Positions 37,708 to 46,368 are shown, counted from the first letter of the stretch. The stretch is 64,000 nucleotides of DNA from an uncultured Bacillaceae bacterium (GCA_937951955.1 CALGAD010000112.1:1-64000); one strand, 5' to 3'. Notes: generated by a model not told the origin, from the sequence alone. A program made the numbers and translations.

Positions 37708-37790
37708 CGTATTCGAAGAACCTTTTCCTTGGTAAGTTGAAGACTCCGGCGCTTACTCGGGTAAAGGGGATTGAACAATCAGGAGGTGAA
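37708..37790 (+). promoter_or_regulatory. rpsO leader, candidate S15-binding RNA
   Basis: CCTTT 37721-37725 can pair with AAAGG 37763-37767 and GTAAG 37732-37736 with CTTAC 37752-37756, giving a two-part folded leader next to the ribosome binding site AGGAGGTG (37781-37788). S15 represses its own message through a leader RNA in Geobacillus and relatives; assignment here is by position and fold only. Confidence 0.5.
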
Positions 37791-37794
37791 AACA

Positions 37795-38064
37795 GTGGCA
37801 TTAACACCAGAGCGCAAGCAAGAAATCATTGAACAGTTCAAAACTCATGAAAACGACACCGGTTCTCCGGAAGTCCAAATTGCCCTGTTAACAGAGCAAA
37901 TCAATATCTTAAATGAGCATTTGAAGGTTCATAAAAAGGACAACCATTCACGTCGTGGTTTGATGAAAATGGTAGGTAAACGTCGTAACCTGTTAACCTA
38001 TTTACGGAACAAAGACGTTCAACGTTACCGTGAATTGATTAATAAACTCGGTTTACGTCGATAA
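37795..38064 (+). CDS. rpsO: Ribosomal protein S15
   Basis: 89 residues with the S15 signature (HENDTGSPEVQIALLTEQI; LMKMVGKRRNLLTYL). It binds the central domain of 16S rRNA early in assembly. AGGAGGTG at 37781-37788 sets the GTG start at 37795. A strong terminator follows at once. Confidence 0.98.
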   Translation: MALTPERKQEIIEQFKTHENDTGSPEVQIALLTEQINILNEHLKVHKKDNHSRRGLMKMVGKRRNLLTYLRNKDVQRYRELINKLGLRR

Positions 38065-38065
38065 G

Positions 38066-38094
38066 AAAAAGCGGGAGTCTTCCCGCTTTTTTGT
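38066..38094 (+). terminator. Terminator after rpsO
   Basis: AAAGCGGGA 38068-38076 and TCCCGCTTT 38081-38089 form a perfect 9-pair stem with a 4-base loop and a T run. Confidence 0.92.
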
Positions 38095-38505
38095 TAGGAT
38101 ACACGTTTTTTTGATCTGATTCCTCGAGAAAATAATTGGTACGATTCACCTCCAGCGCTGGAAATACACCCGACGAACAGTCCACAATAGATAAATCTAA
38201 CACCGTGTTATCCTTCGTTTTCTGAATAGTATTTTTTAAAGGATGAATCGAATTTCTTCATCTTGTCTAAATTGAAGGAATAGAAACGGTGTAGAAAAAT
38301 TTATACGTAAATGAACAGGATTTCGATTATACTTTGTATAGGCATAGATTCCAAAACTTTACGATAATGATGCCTATTCGTTTGTTTACAATACATAATA
38401 ATAGCCAGGAAAAATGATATAAACCCGAGGATTCTCGCGATTCCTCAGGAACACATAATTAATCGCAAATGTAAAGAATTTGTTTGAACAGAGAGGAGTT
38501 CGTAT
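38095..38505 (+). other. pnp upstream region with paired leader hairpins
   Basis: No gene is visible in these 411 bases. TATACT at 38328-38333 may be a -10, but its -35 is weak. ATAGGCAT 38338-38345 pairs perfectly with ATGCCTAT 38370-38377, right where a transcript from that -10 would begin, and GAGGA 38427-38431 pairs with TCCTC 38442-38446. The ribosome binding site GAGAGGAG lies just before pnp. Confidence 0.55.
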
Positions 38506-40632
38506 ATGGAAAATGGAAAACATGTATTTTCCATGGATTGGGCGGGCCGACCGCTCACTGTGGAAATTGGCGAACTAGCCAAACAAGCCAATGGTGCCTG
38601 TCTCGTCCGTTACGGTGACAGTGCAGTATTGTGTACAGTTACCGCTTCCAAAGAACCAAAATCCGTCGATTTCTTCCCGCTGACGGTCAATTATGAAGAA
38701 CGTTTGTATGCCGTTGGTAAAATTCCAGGCGGTTTTATTAAGAGGGAAGGTCGTCCGAGTGAGGAGGCGATCCTGGCGAGCCGTTTAATCGACCGGCCGA
38801 TTCGTCCGCTATTCCCGGATGGGTTCCGCAATGAAGTCCAGGTTGTTGACCTCGTGATGAGTGTTGACCAAAATTGCTCTACCGAAATTTCTGCACTCCT
38901 CGGTTCGTCCATTGCGCTATCCATTTCGGATATCCCGTTTAATGGACCGATCGCCGGTGTTCATGTCGGCCGTGTTGACGGTGAATTCGTCATCAACCCA
39001 ACGGTCGAACAGGCCGAAAAAAGCGATATTCACCTGACGGTTGCAGGAACGAAAGATGCGATCAACATGGTTGAAGCGGGCGCCGATGAAGTGCCGGAAG
39101 AAGTAATGCTTGAGGCCATCATGTTCGGGCATGAAGAAATTAAACGCCTCATTGCCTTCCAGGAAGAAATCATCGCACAATGCGGTAAAGAAAAAATGGA
39201 GTTCCCGCTCTTTGAAATTGATGAAGCCCTGGAGCAAGAAGTTCGCAGCATGTGTGAAGAGAAAATGATCGCGGCGATCCAGGTACCGGAAAAACTGGCG
39301 CGCGAAGAAGCCATTGAAACGGTAAAACAGGAAGTCATCAGCCAATATGAAGAACAAGAGGCCGAAGAGGACGTTCTCAAACAAGTCGAGCAAATTTTGG
39401 AAAACATCGTGAAAGAAGAAGTTCGCCGTCTCATCACGGAAGAAAAAGTGCGTCCGGATGGCCGGAAAGCGGATGAAATCAGACCGCTCTCTTCCCGGGT
39501 CGGGGTGTTGCCAAGGGCTCACGGTTCCGGTCTCTTTACAAGAGGACAAACCCAGGTCATGAGCGTCTGTACGCTAGGTGCTTTAGGCGATGTGCAAGTA
39601 TTAGATGGTCTCGGACTGGAAGAATCGAAACGGTTCATGCACCACTACAATTTCCCGCACTTTTCCGTTGGAGAAACAGGACCGATTCGCGGACCGGGCC
39701 GCAGGGAAATTGGACACGGAAATCTCGGTGAACGGGCTCTCGAGCCAGTCATTCCTTCCGAGAAGGAATTCCCGTACACGATCCGTCTCGTGTCAGAAGT
39801 GCTCGAATCGAACGGTTCTTCATCGCAAGCAAGTATTTGTGGTTCCACTTTGGCCTTGATGGATGCTGGGGTACCGATTAAAGCTCCGGTAGCCGGAATT
39901 GCCATGGGCCTGGTGAAATCGGGTGAACACTACACGATTTTAACGGATATTCAAGGCATGGAAGACCACCTCGGTGATATGGACTTTAAAGTCGCCGGTA
40001 CGAGAAAAGGTGTTACCGCCTTACAGATGGACATCAAAATCGCTGGATTGTCCCGGGAAATCCTCGAAGAAGCATTACAGCAAGCAAGAAAAGGCCGGAT
40101 GGAAATTCTCGATCATATGATGGAAACGATCGACCAGCCGCGTCCTCACCTATCACCTTATGCACCGAAGATTATCACGATGACCATTAATCCTGATAAA
40201 ATTGGAGATGTCATCGGACCGAGCGGAAAACACGTCAAAAGCATTATCGACGAAACGGGCGTGAAAATCGACATCGAACAGGACGGAACGATTTATATTT
40301 CCTCCACCGACATGGAGCAAAACAAAAAAGCCCAGAAAATGATCGAAGACATCGTTCGCGAAGTAAAAGTCGGCGATTACTACCTCGGTAAAGTGCGCCG
40401 CATTGAAAAATTCGGGGCCTTTGTCGAACTTTTCCGCGGCAAAGAAGGTCTCGTGCATATTTCCGAACTGGCTGAAGAGCGGGTCAACAGAGTGGAAGAT
40501 GTCGTCAATATTGACGATGAAGTACTCGTAAAAGTTATCGAAATTGACAAGCAAGGCCGCATTAATTTATCCCGGAAAGCCGTGTTAAGGGAACGGAAAA
40601 ACCGGAAAGCCAAAACGAAAAGCAGAAGATAA
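38506..40632 (+). CDS. pnp: Polynucleotide phosphorylase
   Basis: A 708-residue 3'-5' phosphorolytic exonuclease. It has two RNase PH domains separated by the helical domain, then KH (IGDVIGPSGKHVKSI) and S1 (GAFVELFRGKEGLVHISEL) domains. The active-site region includes DITGMEDHLGDMDFKVAG-type residues (here DIQGMEDHLGDMDFKVAG). The tail is short and basic (RKAKTKSRR). Its leader holds hairpins that may matter for its control. Confidence 0.98.
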   Translation: MENGKHVFSMDWAGRPLTVEIGELAKQANGACLVRYGDSAVLCTVTASKEPKSVDFFPLTVNYEERLYAVGKIPGGFIKREGRPSEEAILASRLIDRPIRPLFPDGFRNEVQVVDLVMSVDQNCSTEISALLGSSIALSISDIPFNGPIAGVHVGRVDGEFVINPTVEQAEKSDIHLTVAGTKDAINMVEAGADEVPEEVMLEAIMFGHEEIKRLIAFQEEIIAQCGKEKMEFPLFEIDEALEQEVRSMCEEKMIAAIQVPEKLAREEAIETVKQEVISQYEEQEAEEDVLKQVEQILENIVKEEVRRLITEEKVRPDGRKADEIRPLSSRVGVLPRAHGSGLFTRGQTQVMSVCTLGALGDVQVLDGLGLEESKRFMHHYNFPHFSVGETGPIRGPGRREIGHGNLGERALEPVIPSEKEFPYTIRLVSEVLESNGSSSQASICGSTLALMDAGVPIKAPVAGIAMGLVKSGEHYTILTDIQGMEDHLGDMDFKVAGTRKGVTALQMDIKIAGLSREILEEALQQARKGRMEILDHMMETIDQPRPHLSPYAPKIITMTINPDKIGDVIGPSGKHVKSIIDETGVKIDIEQDGTIYISSTDMEQNKKAQKMIEDIVREVKVGDYYLGKVRRIEKFGAFVELFRGKEGLVHISELAEERVNRVEDVVNIDDEVLVKVIEIDKQGRINLSRKAVLRERKNRKAKTKSRR

Positions 40633-40655
40633 TTGATCTTCTGCCTTCCTTAAAT

Positions 40656-40688
40656 GGACTAACTCTTGAAAGAGCTGGTCCTTTTTAA
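40656..40688 (+). terminator. Terminator after pnp
   Basis: GGAC 40656-40659 with GTCC 40678-40681 and CTCTT 40663-40667 with AAGAG 40670-40674 fold into one interrupted stem followed by TTTTT. A separate perfect stem, GCAGAAGAT 40622-40630 with ATCTTCTGC 40636-40644, overlaps the stop codon and may help protect the 3' end. Confidence 0.7.
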
Positions 40689-40776
40689 TTTTTTGGACCT
40701 TTTTCAAATAATCCAGGACAAGTTCAGTTCTACCCTGTCCCTCTTATTCATATTTTGGGAATAAGGGGGGATTTTC

Positions 40777-41754
40777 ATGAAATGGTCGTATCGCCAGCTG
40801 ACGACACTTTTTATCCTGTTTTTATTTGCTTTTTTTATGGTTGAAAACCCGTTGACGGATTTGTATATCGCGAAATTAAAAGCGGATGCGGTGACCGTAT
40901 CGAATATACGGGACTCGCTCTATTATGAAATCGATGAGAAAAAGGAAGAGTATGACAAAAAGCCCATTGATGCTAAAATAGATCCGGTCTGGAAAAAGAT
41001 GCCGGGTTTGTACGGGTATGAAGTCGATGTGGAAGCATCATATAAACGGATGAAAGAATCCGGTACTTTCGATGAAAATCATTTAGTGTATCGCGAAATC
41101 CCTCCCCGCGTATCTTTAAAAGATCTGCCGCCAGCACCGATTTATCGCGGTTCTCCGGAAAAACCGATGGTTGCCTTCACCTTTAATGTCGCCTGGGGAA
41201 ATGAACATATTTCTCCAATCTTAAAAATCCTGAAAGATAAAAATATCCATGCGACGTTTTTTATTGAAGGCCGGTGGGCGAAACAACATCCGGATTTAGT
41301 GAAAATGATTGCCGATGCCGGACACGAAATTGGCAATCATTCCTATTCCCATCCCGACATGCGCAATTTAAATCGTGAGCAGATAAAAAAAGAACTCGCT
41401 GACACGAATAGTGTCCTCCAGGCTGCCGCCGGTAAGGAAATCGAGTATTTCGCCCCGCCGAGCGGAACATACAACGATGCGGTCGTGAAGATGGCCGCGG
41501 AAATGGGAATGGAGACGATCATGTGGACCGTGGATACGATTGACTGGCAAAAACCTGCTCCCGCAACTATTGTGATAAGAGTAACGAAACAGGTGCATAA
41601 CGGGGCCATCGTCTTGATGCATCCGACAGAGCCGACAGTACAGGCGCTGGAGCCGATGATTACCCAATTGAAAGAAAAAGGCTATGCAATCGGCAGTGTC
41701 GGTGAACTGTTAGATGAACGGCTAGTTGATGTTGTGACGGTAAATGAAGATTGA
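40777..41754 (+). CDS. ylxY: YlxY, polysaccharide deacetylase-like protein
   Basis: A 325-residue exported protein: an N-terminal membrane anchor or uncleaved signal (about residues 8-22), a spacer, and a NodB-type domain from about 130. The metal-binding HSYSH is at 188-192, but the usual catalytic TFDD reads TFNV (Asn137), so the first aspartate is missing; the domain may be inactive or altered. It sits between pnp and mlpA, as in B. subtilis. GGGGGG precedes the ATG. Confidence 0.88.
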   Translation: MKWSYRQLTTLFILFLFAFFMVENPLTDLYIAKLKADAVTVSNIRDSLYYEIDEKKEEYDKKPIDAKIDPVWKKMPGLYGYEVDVEASYKRMKESGTFDENHLVYREIPPRVSLKDLPPAPIYRGSPEKPMVAFTFNVAWGNEHISPILKILKDKNIHATFFIEGRWAKQHPDLVKMIADAGHEIGNHSYSHPDMRNLNREQIKKELADTNSVLQAAAGKEIEYFAPPSGTYNDAVVKMAAEMGMETIMWTVDTIDWQKPAPATIVIRVTKQVHNGAIVLMHPTEPTVQALEPMITQLKEKGYAIGSVGELLDERLVDVVTVNED

Positions 41755-41758
41755 AAAA

Positions 41759-41788
41759 TTGGCAAATCGAGAGGGGATTTGTTACAAT
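41759..41788 (+). promoter_or_regulatory. Promoter of mlpA with internal inverted repeat
   Basis: TTGGCA 41759-41764, 18-base spacer, TACAAT 41783-41788. The spacer carries CAAATC 41763-41768 and GATTTG 41776-41781, an inverted repeat overlapping the -35 edge, which could be an operator or a small terminator for ylxY. Confidence 0.55.
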
Positions 41789-41856
41789 TTATTCAATTCG
41801 AGAAGAAAACGATTTTAAGAAATTTGCTTGCATCGCGAGAATAGGAGGAACACATC

Positions 41857-43083
41857 TTGCTGACACGCTATACATGTACCAATGGGGTACGCGTTGTTTT
41901 GGAAAAAATTCCTAACGTTCGATCCGTGACAATCGGAATCTGGGTGAAAACCGGATCGCGCCATGAAACTGCCGAACTGAACGGCATCTCCCATTTTTTA
42001 GAACATATGTTTTTTAAAGGGACGGAAAACTTAACGGCAAAAGAGATTGCCGAAAGTTTTGACCGGATCGGCGGACAGGTAAATGCCTTTACCTCGAAAG
42101 AATATACATGTTATTATGCAAAAGTTTTGGACAATCATGCTACATACGCCCTGGAAATATTAGCGGATATGTTTTTCAATTCCACGTTTGATGAAGAAGA
42201 ACTGGCTAAAGAAAAAAACGTTGTTTACGAAGAAATCAAAATGTACGAGGATACCCCGGACGATATTGTCCACGATCTCCTCACGAAAGCTATTTTTGAA
42301 AACCATCCCCTCGGGTATCCGATACTGGGGTCTGAGGAAACCCTGGCGACGTTCACGAAAGATATGTTGAAAGACTATATGTACAATTCCTATACGCCGG
42401 ATAAAGTCGTTATTTCCATCGCCGGGAATGTCGAGGAGTCGTTCATGAAAGAGGTAGAAAAGCGGTTCGGAACGTATAAAGGTGGAAATAGGAAAGAACT
42501 GGATGCCAAACCGATTTTCCATAAAAACGAGGTGATTCGCCGCAAGGATACGGAACAGGCCCATCTATGTATCGGCTTTAACGGCTATTCCGTTCGCGAT
42601 AAGCGGATCTATCCTTTAATTATTGCCAACAACATTTTAGGCGGCAGCATGAGCAGTCGCCTGTTCCAGGAAGTCCGGGAAAAGCGGGGACTCGCCTATT
42701 CGGTTTATTCGTATCATTCCTCGTACGAAGATACAGGGACCGTAACGATTTACGGTGGTACGGCCGTCAATCAACTCGATGTACTGGCGGAGACGATTTT
42801 CAATATCTTACATGATTTGAAAAATAACGGCATCACCGTTAAGGAACTGGAAAATAGCAAGGAACAGATTAAAGGAAATTTAGTGCTCGGTACCGAGGGC
42901 ACGAACAGCCGGATGAGCCGCAATGGTAAAAACGAGCTGCTGTTAGGTGAGCATAAATCGATTGATGAAATGATCCAGATCATCGATGCGGTAACGATAG
43001 ATGAAGTGAACCAGGTATGTAGCGAGCTGTTCACGGAAGAATATTCCATATCCCTTATTGCACCGGATGGAGTTCATATTTAA
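41857..43083 (+). CDS. mlpA: MlpA (YmxG), M16-family zinc peptidase
   Basis: A 408-residue peptidase like the mitochondrial processing peptidase. The inverted zinc motif HFLEH is at residues 46-50, and an NVVYEEIKMYEDTP segment supplies the third ligand region. Its natural substrates are not known; B. subtilis MlpA affects extracellular protease levels. TTG at 41857 follows AGGAGGAA. It has its own promoter and terminator. Confidence 0.92.
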   Translation: MLTRYTCTNGVRVVLEKIPNVRSVTIGIWVKTGSRHETAELNGISHFLEHMFFKGTENLTAKEIAESFDRIGGQVNAFTSKEYTCYYAKVLDNHATYALEILADMFFNSTFDEEELAKEKNVVYEEIKMYEDTPDDIVHDLLTKAIFENHPLGYPILGSEETLATFTKDMLKDYMYNSYTPDKVVISIAGNVEESFMKEVEKRFGTYKGGNRKELDAKPIFHKNEVIRRKDTEQAHLCIGFNGYSVRDKRIYPLIIANNILGGSMSSRLFQEVREKRGLAYSVYSYHSSYEDTGTVTIYGGTAVNQLDVLAETIFNILHDLKNNGITVKELENSKEQIKGNLVLGTEGTNSRMSRNGKNELLLGEHKSIDEMIQIIDAVTIDEVNQVCSELFTEEYSISLIAPDGVHI

Positions 43084-43094
43084 ATATTTTTCTG

Positions 43095-43125
43095 AAAGCC
43101 CGATCGATAGCGATCGGCTTTTTTT
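43095..43125 (+). terminator. Terminator after mlpA
   Basis: AAAGCCCGATCG 43095-43106 pairs with CGATCGGCTTT 43111-43121 (one bulged C), followed by a T run. Confidence 0.88.
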
Positions 43126-43266
43126 ATGGCAAAGACGTAGTTTGTAACAACTTTTTCCACCATTTTCCTTCGTCCTTCTCGATGCTTCGGAATTGTTTGT
43201 GGGGTCTTCTAAAATGCCCCGGTCGGAAATACATTAGTAGAAGAAGGACAGGAAAGGGTGAAAAAT

Positions 43267-43524
43267 ATGGTGCGGTTAAGTGAATTAGGTGGTAAAGAAA
43301 TCGTCGATGTTAAAAAAGCAGAACGCCTCGGTATTCTTGGCCAGGCCGATCTGGAAATCAACGAGGAAACCGGCCAAATTGTCGCATTAATTATCCCGAC
43401 TGGGAAGTGGTTTCAATTGAAAAGAACCGGTTCAGAAATACGCGTCCCCTGGAAATATATTAAAAAAATCGGGACGGATATGATTATTATTGATTTCGGA
43501 GATGACGATATCGATTCCCTGTAA
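43267..43524 (+). CDS. ymxH: YmxH (YlmC/YmxH family), PRC-barrel-like protein
   Basis: An 85-residue small protein with a PRC-barrel-like pattern (LSELGGKEIVDVKKAERLG; VPWKYIKKIGTDMIII). Related proteins are sporulation-associated in Bacillus and Clostridium, but a precise role is not known. ATG at 43267 is 6 bases after GGAAAGGGTGA; a GTG at 43258 lies within that site. A clear terminator follows. Confidence 0.88.
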   Translation: MVRLSELGGKEIVDVKKAERLGILGQADLEINEETGQIVALIIPTGKWFQLKRTGSEIRVPWKYIKKIGTDMIIIDFGDDDIDSL

Positions 43525-43534
43525 CGCTGATCCG

Positions 43535-43562
43535 ACAACCGGAGTACCGGTTGTTTTTTTAT
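43535..43562 (+). terminator. Terminator after ymxH
   Basis: ACAACCGG 43535-43542 and CCGGTTGT 43547-43554, perfect 8-pair stem, 4-base loop, then TTTTTT. Confidence 0.92.
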
Positions 43563-43609
43563 TGCTAATTTTTCAAGCTATTATTGTTTAATTGGCGGCT
43601 CTACATAAT

Positions 43610-43638
43610 CACATTAAATTTCCACTTTTCATACTATA
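43610..43638 (+). promoter_or_regulatory. Sigma-K-type promoter of dpaAB
   Basis: CACA at 43610-43613, a 16-base spacer and CATACTATA at 43630-43638 fit the known sigma-K pattern (AC in the -35, CATANNNTA at -10). The dipicolinate operon is a known sigma-K target in the mother cell. The start would fall near 43645, about 40 bases before dpaA. Confidence 0.75.
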
Positions 43639-43686
43639 GGTAAGAATGTACGTCAAGGGGTTTTTGTTTAAGAAGGTGAACAGATC

Positions 43687-44589
43687 ATGTTAACAGGATT
43701 ACAGATAGCCATCATCGGTGGGGATGCGAGACAGATTGAAATTGTCCGCAAAATGACGGAATTAGATGCGAAAGTTTTCCTTATCGGCTTTGAACAGCTC
43801 GATCATTTTTTTGCCGGTGCCGTTAAAGAAAAATTGAATGAAGTGAATTTATCCACTATTGATGCAATTATTCTCCCCGTGGCCGGTACAGATCTTACTG
43901 GTGAAGTGGAAACGATTTTTTCCAATGAAACGATACGATTGACGGAAGAAATCCTTGAACAAACCCCGCCCCACTGCACAATATACTCCGGTATTTCTAA
44001 CGAGTATTTGGATGAAATCACCCGGAAAGCAAACCGCCGGCTCGTTCTTTTGTTCGAGCGAAATGATGTCGCCATATACAATTCCATACCAACCGTCGAA
44101 GGCACGATCATGATGGCGATTCAGCATACCGATTTCACGATTCACGGATCAAAAACCGTCGTTCTCGGTCTCGGCAGGGTGGGCATGACGGTTGCGAGAA
44201 CCTTCGCCGCTCTGGGGGCAAAAGTGCGAGTCGGGGCGAGAAAACCGGAGCATATCGCCCGTATTGAAGAAATGGGGTATGAAGCCTTTTATTTAAAAGA
44301 TATTCATGAAAACATTCAGGACGTTGATATATGTATCAATACGATCCCGCATCTAGTGATTACCGCCAGTGTTATTGCCAAAATGCCTGCCCATACGCTG
44401 ATCATTGATCTTGCTTCCAAACCGGGTGGTACAGACTTTCGCTATGCCGAAAAACGCGGCATCAAAGCCCTGCTTGCACCGAGCCTGCCGGGCATTGTCG
44501 CTCCGAAAACTGCCGGTCAGATTCTGGCGAATGTTTTATCCGATTTATTAAAAGAAGATTTACACAAAGGAAAGGGGACCGATTCATGA
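43687..44589 (+). CDS. dpaA: Dipicolinate synthase subunit A
   Basis: A 300-residue oxidoreductase that, with DpaB, makes dipicolinic acid from a lysine-pathway intermediate for the spore core. The nucleotide-binding Rossmann motif VVLGLGRVGMTVARTFAALG lies near residues 158-177. In B. subtilis it is spoVFA. GAAGGTGA precedes the ATG. It overlaps dpaB by 4 bases and is driven by a sigma-K-like promoter. Confidence 0.96.
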   Translation: MLTGLQIAIIGGDARQIEIVRKMTELDAKVFLIGFEQLDHFFAGAVKEKLNEVNLSTIDAIILPVAGTDLTGEVETIFSNETIRLTEEILEQTPPHCTIYSGISNEYLDEITRKANRRLVLLFERNDVAIYNSIPTVEGTIMMAIQHTDFTIHGSKTVVLGLGRVGMTVARTFAALGAKVRVGARKPEHIARIEEMGYEAFYLKDIHENIQDVDICINTIPHLVITASVIAKMPAHTLIIDLASKPGGTDFRYAEKRGIKALLAPSLPGIVAPKTAGQILANVLSDLLKEDLHKGKGTDS

Positions 44590-45179
44590 ACGTAAAGGGG
44601 AAACGAATTGGGTTTGGTTTTACCGCTTCCCACTGCACGTACGATGCGGTGTTTCCAGAATTAGAAAAACTCGTTGCCTTAGGTGCCGAGGTGATTCCTA
44701 TCGTAACGTATACGGTGAAAAATACCGATACCCGCTTTGGTAAAGGGGAAGACTGGGTAAAGAAAATGGAGGAAGCCACGGGAAGAAAAGTGATCGATAC
44801 CATTGTGGAGGCGGAACCATTAGGACCGACTTTGCCTTTGGACTGTATGGTCATCGCACCGCTTACCGGTGCTTCGATGAGTAAATTGGCCAATGCATTA
44901 ACCGACAGTCCGGTTCTCATGGCGGCGAAGGCAACGATGCGCAATCACCGGCCTGTTGTTCTCGGAATATCGACAAACGATGCCCTCGGTTTAAACGGTG
45001 TCAATCTCATGCGCCTGATGGCCACAAAAAACATTTATTTCATACCTTTCGGCCAGGACGATCCGTTCAAAAAGCCGAATTCCATGGTTGCAGATATGAC
45101 CCAGCTCATTCCGACCGTTGAACATGCCCTCGAACATAAACAAATCCAACCCGTCCTCATCGAACGCTACAAGCATTGA
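44586..45179 (+). CDS. dpaB: Dipicolinate synthase subunit B
   Basis: A 197-residue flavoprotein of the flavoprotein/decarboxylase fold (GFTASHCTYDAVFPELEKL; APLTGASMSKLANALTDSP). It is the spoVFB product in B. subtilis and works with DpaA. The start overlaps the dpaA stop. A terminator stands 66 bases after its stop codon and just before asd. Confidence 0.95.
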   Translation: MNVKGKRIGFGFTASHCTYDAVFPELEKLVALGAEVIPIVTYTVKNTDTRFGKGEDWVKKMEEATGRKVIDTIVEAEPLGPTLPLDCMVIAPLTGASMSKLANALTDSPVLMAAKATMRNHRPVVLGISTNDALGLNGVNLMRLMATKNIYFIPFGQDDPFKKPNSMVADMTQLIPTVEHALEHKQIQPVLIERYKH

Positions 45180-45245
45180 ATCTGTGAAGCAAATAATATA
45201 TATTTATTAATCTGGAGAGTATGATAAAATACAATCAGAAGATGC

Positions 45246-45290
45246 GGGAAATGGAGGTCTCCTCGAGTCTCTTCTTTCCCCTTTTTATTT
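45246..45290 (+). terminator. Intrinsic terminator between dpaB and asd
   Basis: GGGAAA 45246-45251 pairs with TTTCCC 45275-45280, continued by GGAGG 45253-45257 with TCTTC 45270-45274 (two G-T pairs, one bulged T), followed by CTTTTTATTT. It ends about 12 bases before the asd ribosome binding site, so an asd promoter upstream of it would make it an attenuator. Confidence 0.75.
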
Positions 45291-45318
45291 ATCGATGAAA
45301 TTGGAAGGAGTTCTCTGT

Positions 45319-46368
45319 ATGACAAATTCGGGCTTTGTTGTAGCTGTCGTAGGAGCAACTGGAGCTGTAGGCAATGAAATGGTTCAACTACTGGAAAAAA
45401 GTGATATTCCGATAAAACAAATAAAATTATTATCCTCAGCCCGTTCGGCTGGAAAAACGGTCTCTTTTAAAGGGGAAACCGTCACGATCGAAGAAGCGAC
45501 ACCGGAAAGCTTTAACGGTGTGGACATCGCTTTATTTTCCGCCGGGGGCAGCGTATCGAAGAAACTCGCACCGGAAGCGGTGAAACGCGGCGCCGTTGTC
45601 GTTGATAATACAAGTGCTTTCCGCATGCAGGAAGATGTACCCCTTGTCGTTCCAGAAGTTAACGAAGATGATTTGAAAAACCATCAGGGCATCATCGCCA
45701 ATCCAAACTGTTCGACCATTCAAATGGTTGTTGCCCTGGAACCGATCAGAAAACAGTTCGGCTTAAAACGGGTTATTGTTTCCACATATCAAGCGGTTAG
45801 TGGTGCGGGAAATAGCGCTGTTGAAGAACTGTATGAACAAACAAAAGCGATTCTGGAAGGGAAAGAACCGGAGGCGAATATTTTACCGGTTAAAAGTGAT
45901 AAAAAACATTATCCGATTGCCTTCAATGCATTGCCGCAAATTGACCTTTTCCAGGAAAATGGCTATACGTTTGAAGAAATGAAAATGGTTAATGAAACGA
46001 AAAAAATCATGCACCTTCCGGATTTGTCTGTCGCGGTCACGTGCGTCCGGCTTCCAATCGAACGGGGGCATAGTGAATCCATTTATTTCGAAGTGGAAAA
46101 AGATGGCGTAACCGTTAGCGATATCCACGGTACCCTTAGAGATGCTCCAGGTATTGTTTTAATGGATAATCCGGAAGAACAGGTCTATCCGACTCCCTTG
46201 ATTGCTGCTGGAAAAACGGATACATTTGTCGGTCGGGTGCGGAAAGACCTCGATGACGACCATGGCTTCCACATGTGGGTTGTCAGCGATAACTTGTTAA
46301 AAGGAGCAGCATATAATTCGATTCAAATTGTTCGCAGCTTGATCAAATTGAATTTGCTCAATAATTAG
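45319..46368 (+). CDS. asd: Aspartate-semialdehyde dehydrogenase
   Basis: A 349-residue enzyme reducing aspartyl phosphate, at the branch to lysine, diaminopimelate, threonine and methionine. The NADP-binding GATGAVG is at residues 12-18 and the catalytic cysteine is Cys131 (NPNCST). GGAAGGAG lies before the ATG at 45319; an earlier in-frame ATG at 45295 overlaps the terminator tail. dapG follows 28 bases later. Confidence 0.97.
   Translation: MTNSGFVVAVVGATGAVGNEMVQLLEKSDIPIKQIKLLSSARSAGKTVSFKGETVTIEEATPESFNGVDIALFSAGGSVSKKLAPEAVKRGAVVVDNTSAFRMQEDVPLVVPEVNEDDLKNHQGIIANPNCSTIQMVVALEPIRKQFGLKRVIVSTYQAVSGAGNSAVEELYEQTKAILEGKEPEANILPVKSDKKHYPIAFNALPQIDLFQENGYTFEEMKMVNETKKIMHLPDLSVAVTCVRLPIERGHSESIYFEVEKDGVTVSDIHGTLRDAPGIVLMDNPEEQVYPTPLIAAGKTDTFVGRVRKDLDDDHGFHMWVVSDNLLKGAAYNSIQIVRSLIKLNLLNN

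Noticed and set aside
38917..39549. 210-residue minus-strand frame opposite pnp
   Set aside because: It is entirely antisense to a certain gene, rich in Phe and other signs of a shadow frame, and has no ribosome binding site or domain pattern.
44462..44944. 160-residue minus-strand frame over the dpaA-dpaB junction
   Set aside because: It spans two well-supported overlapping genes in antisense and has no recognisable motif.
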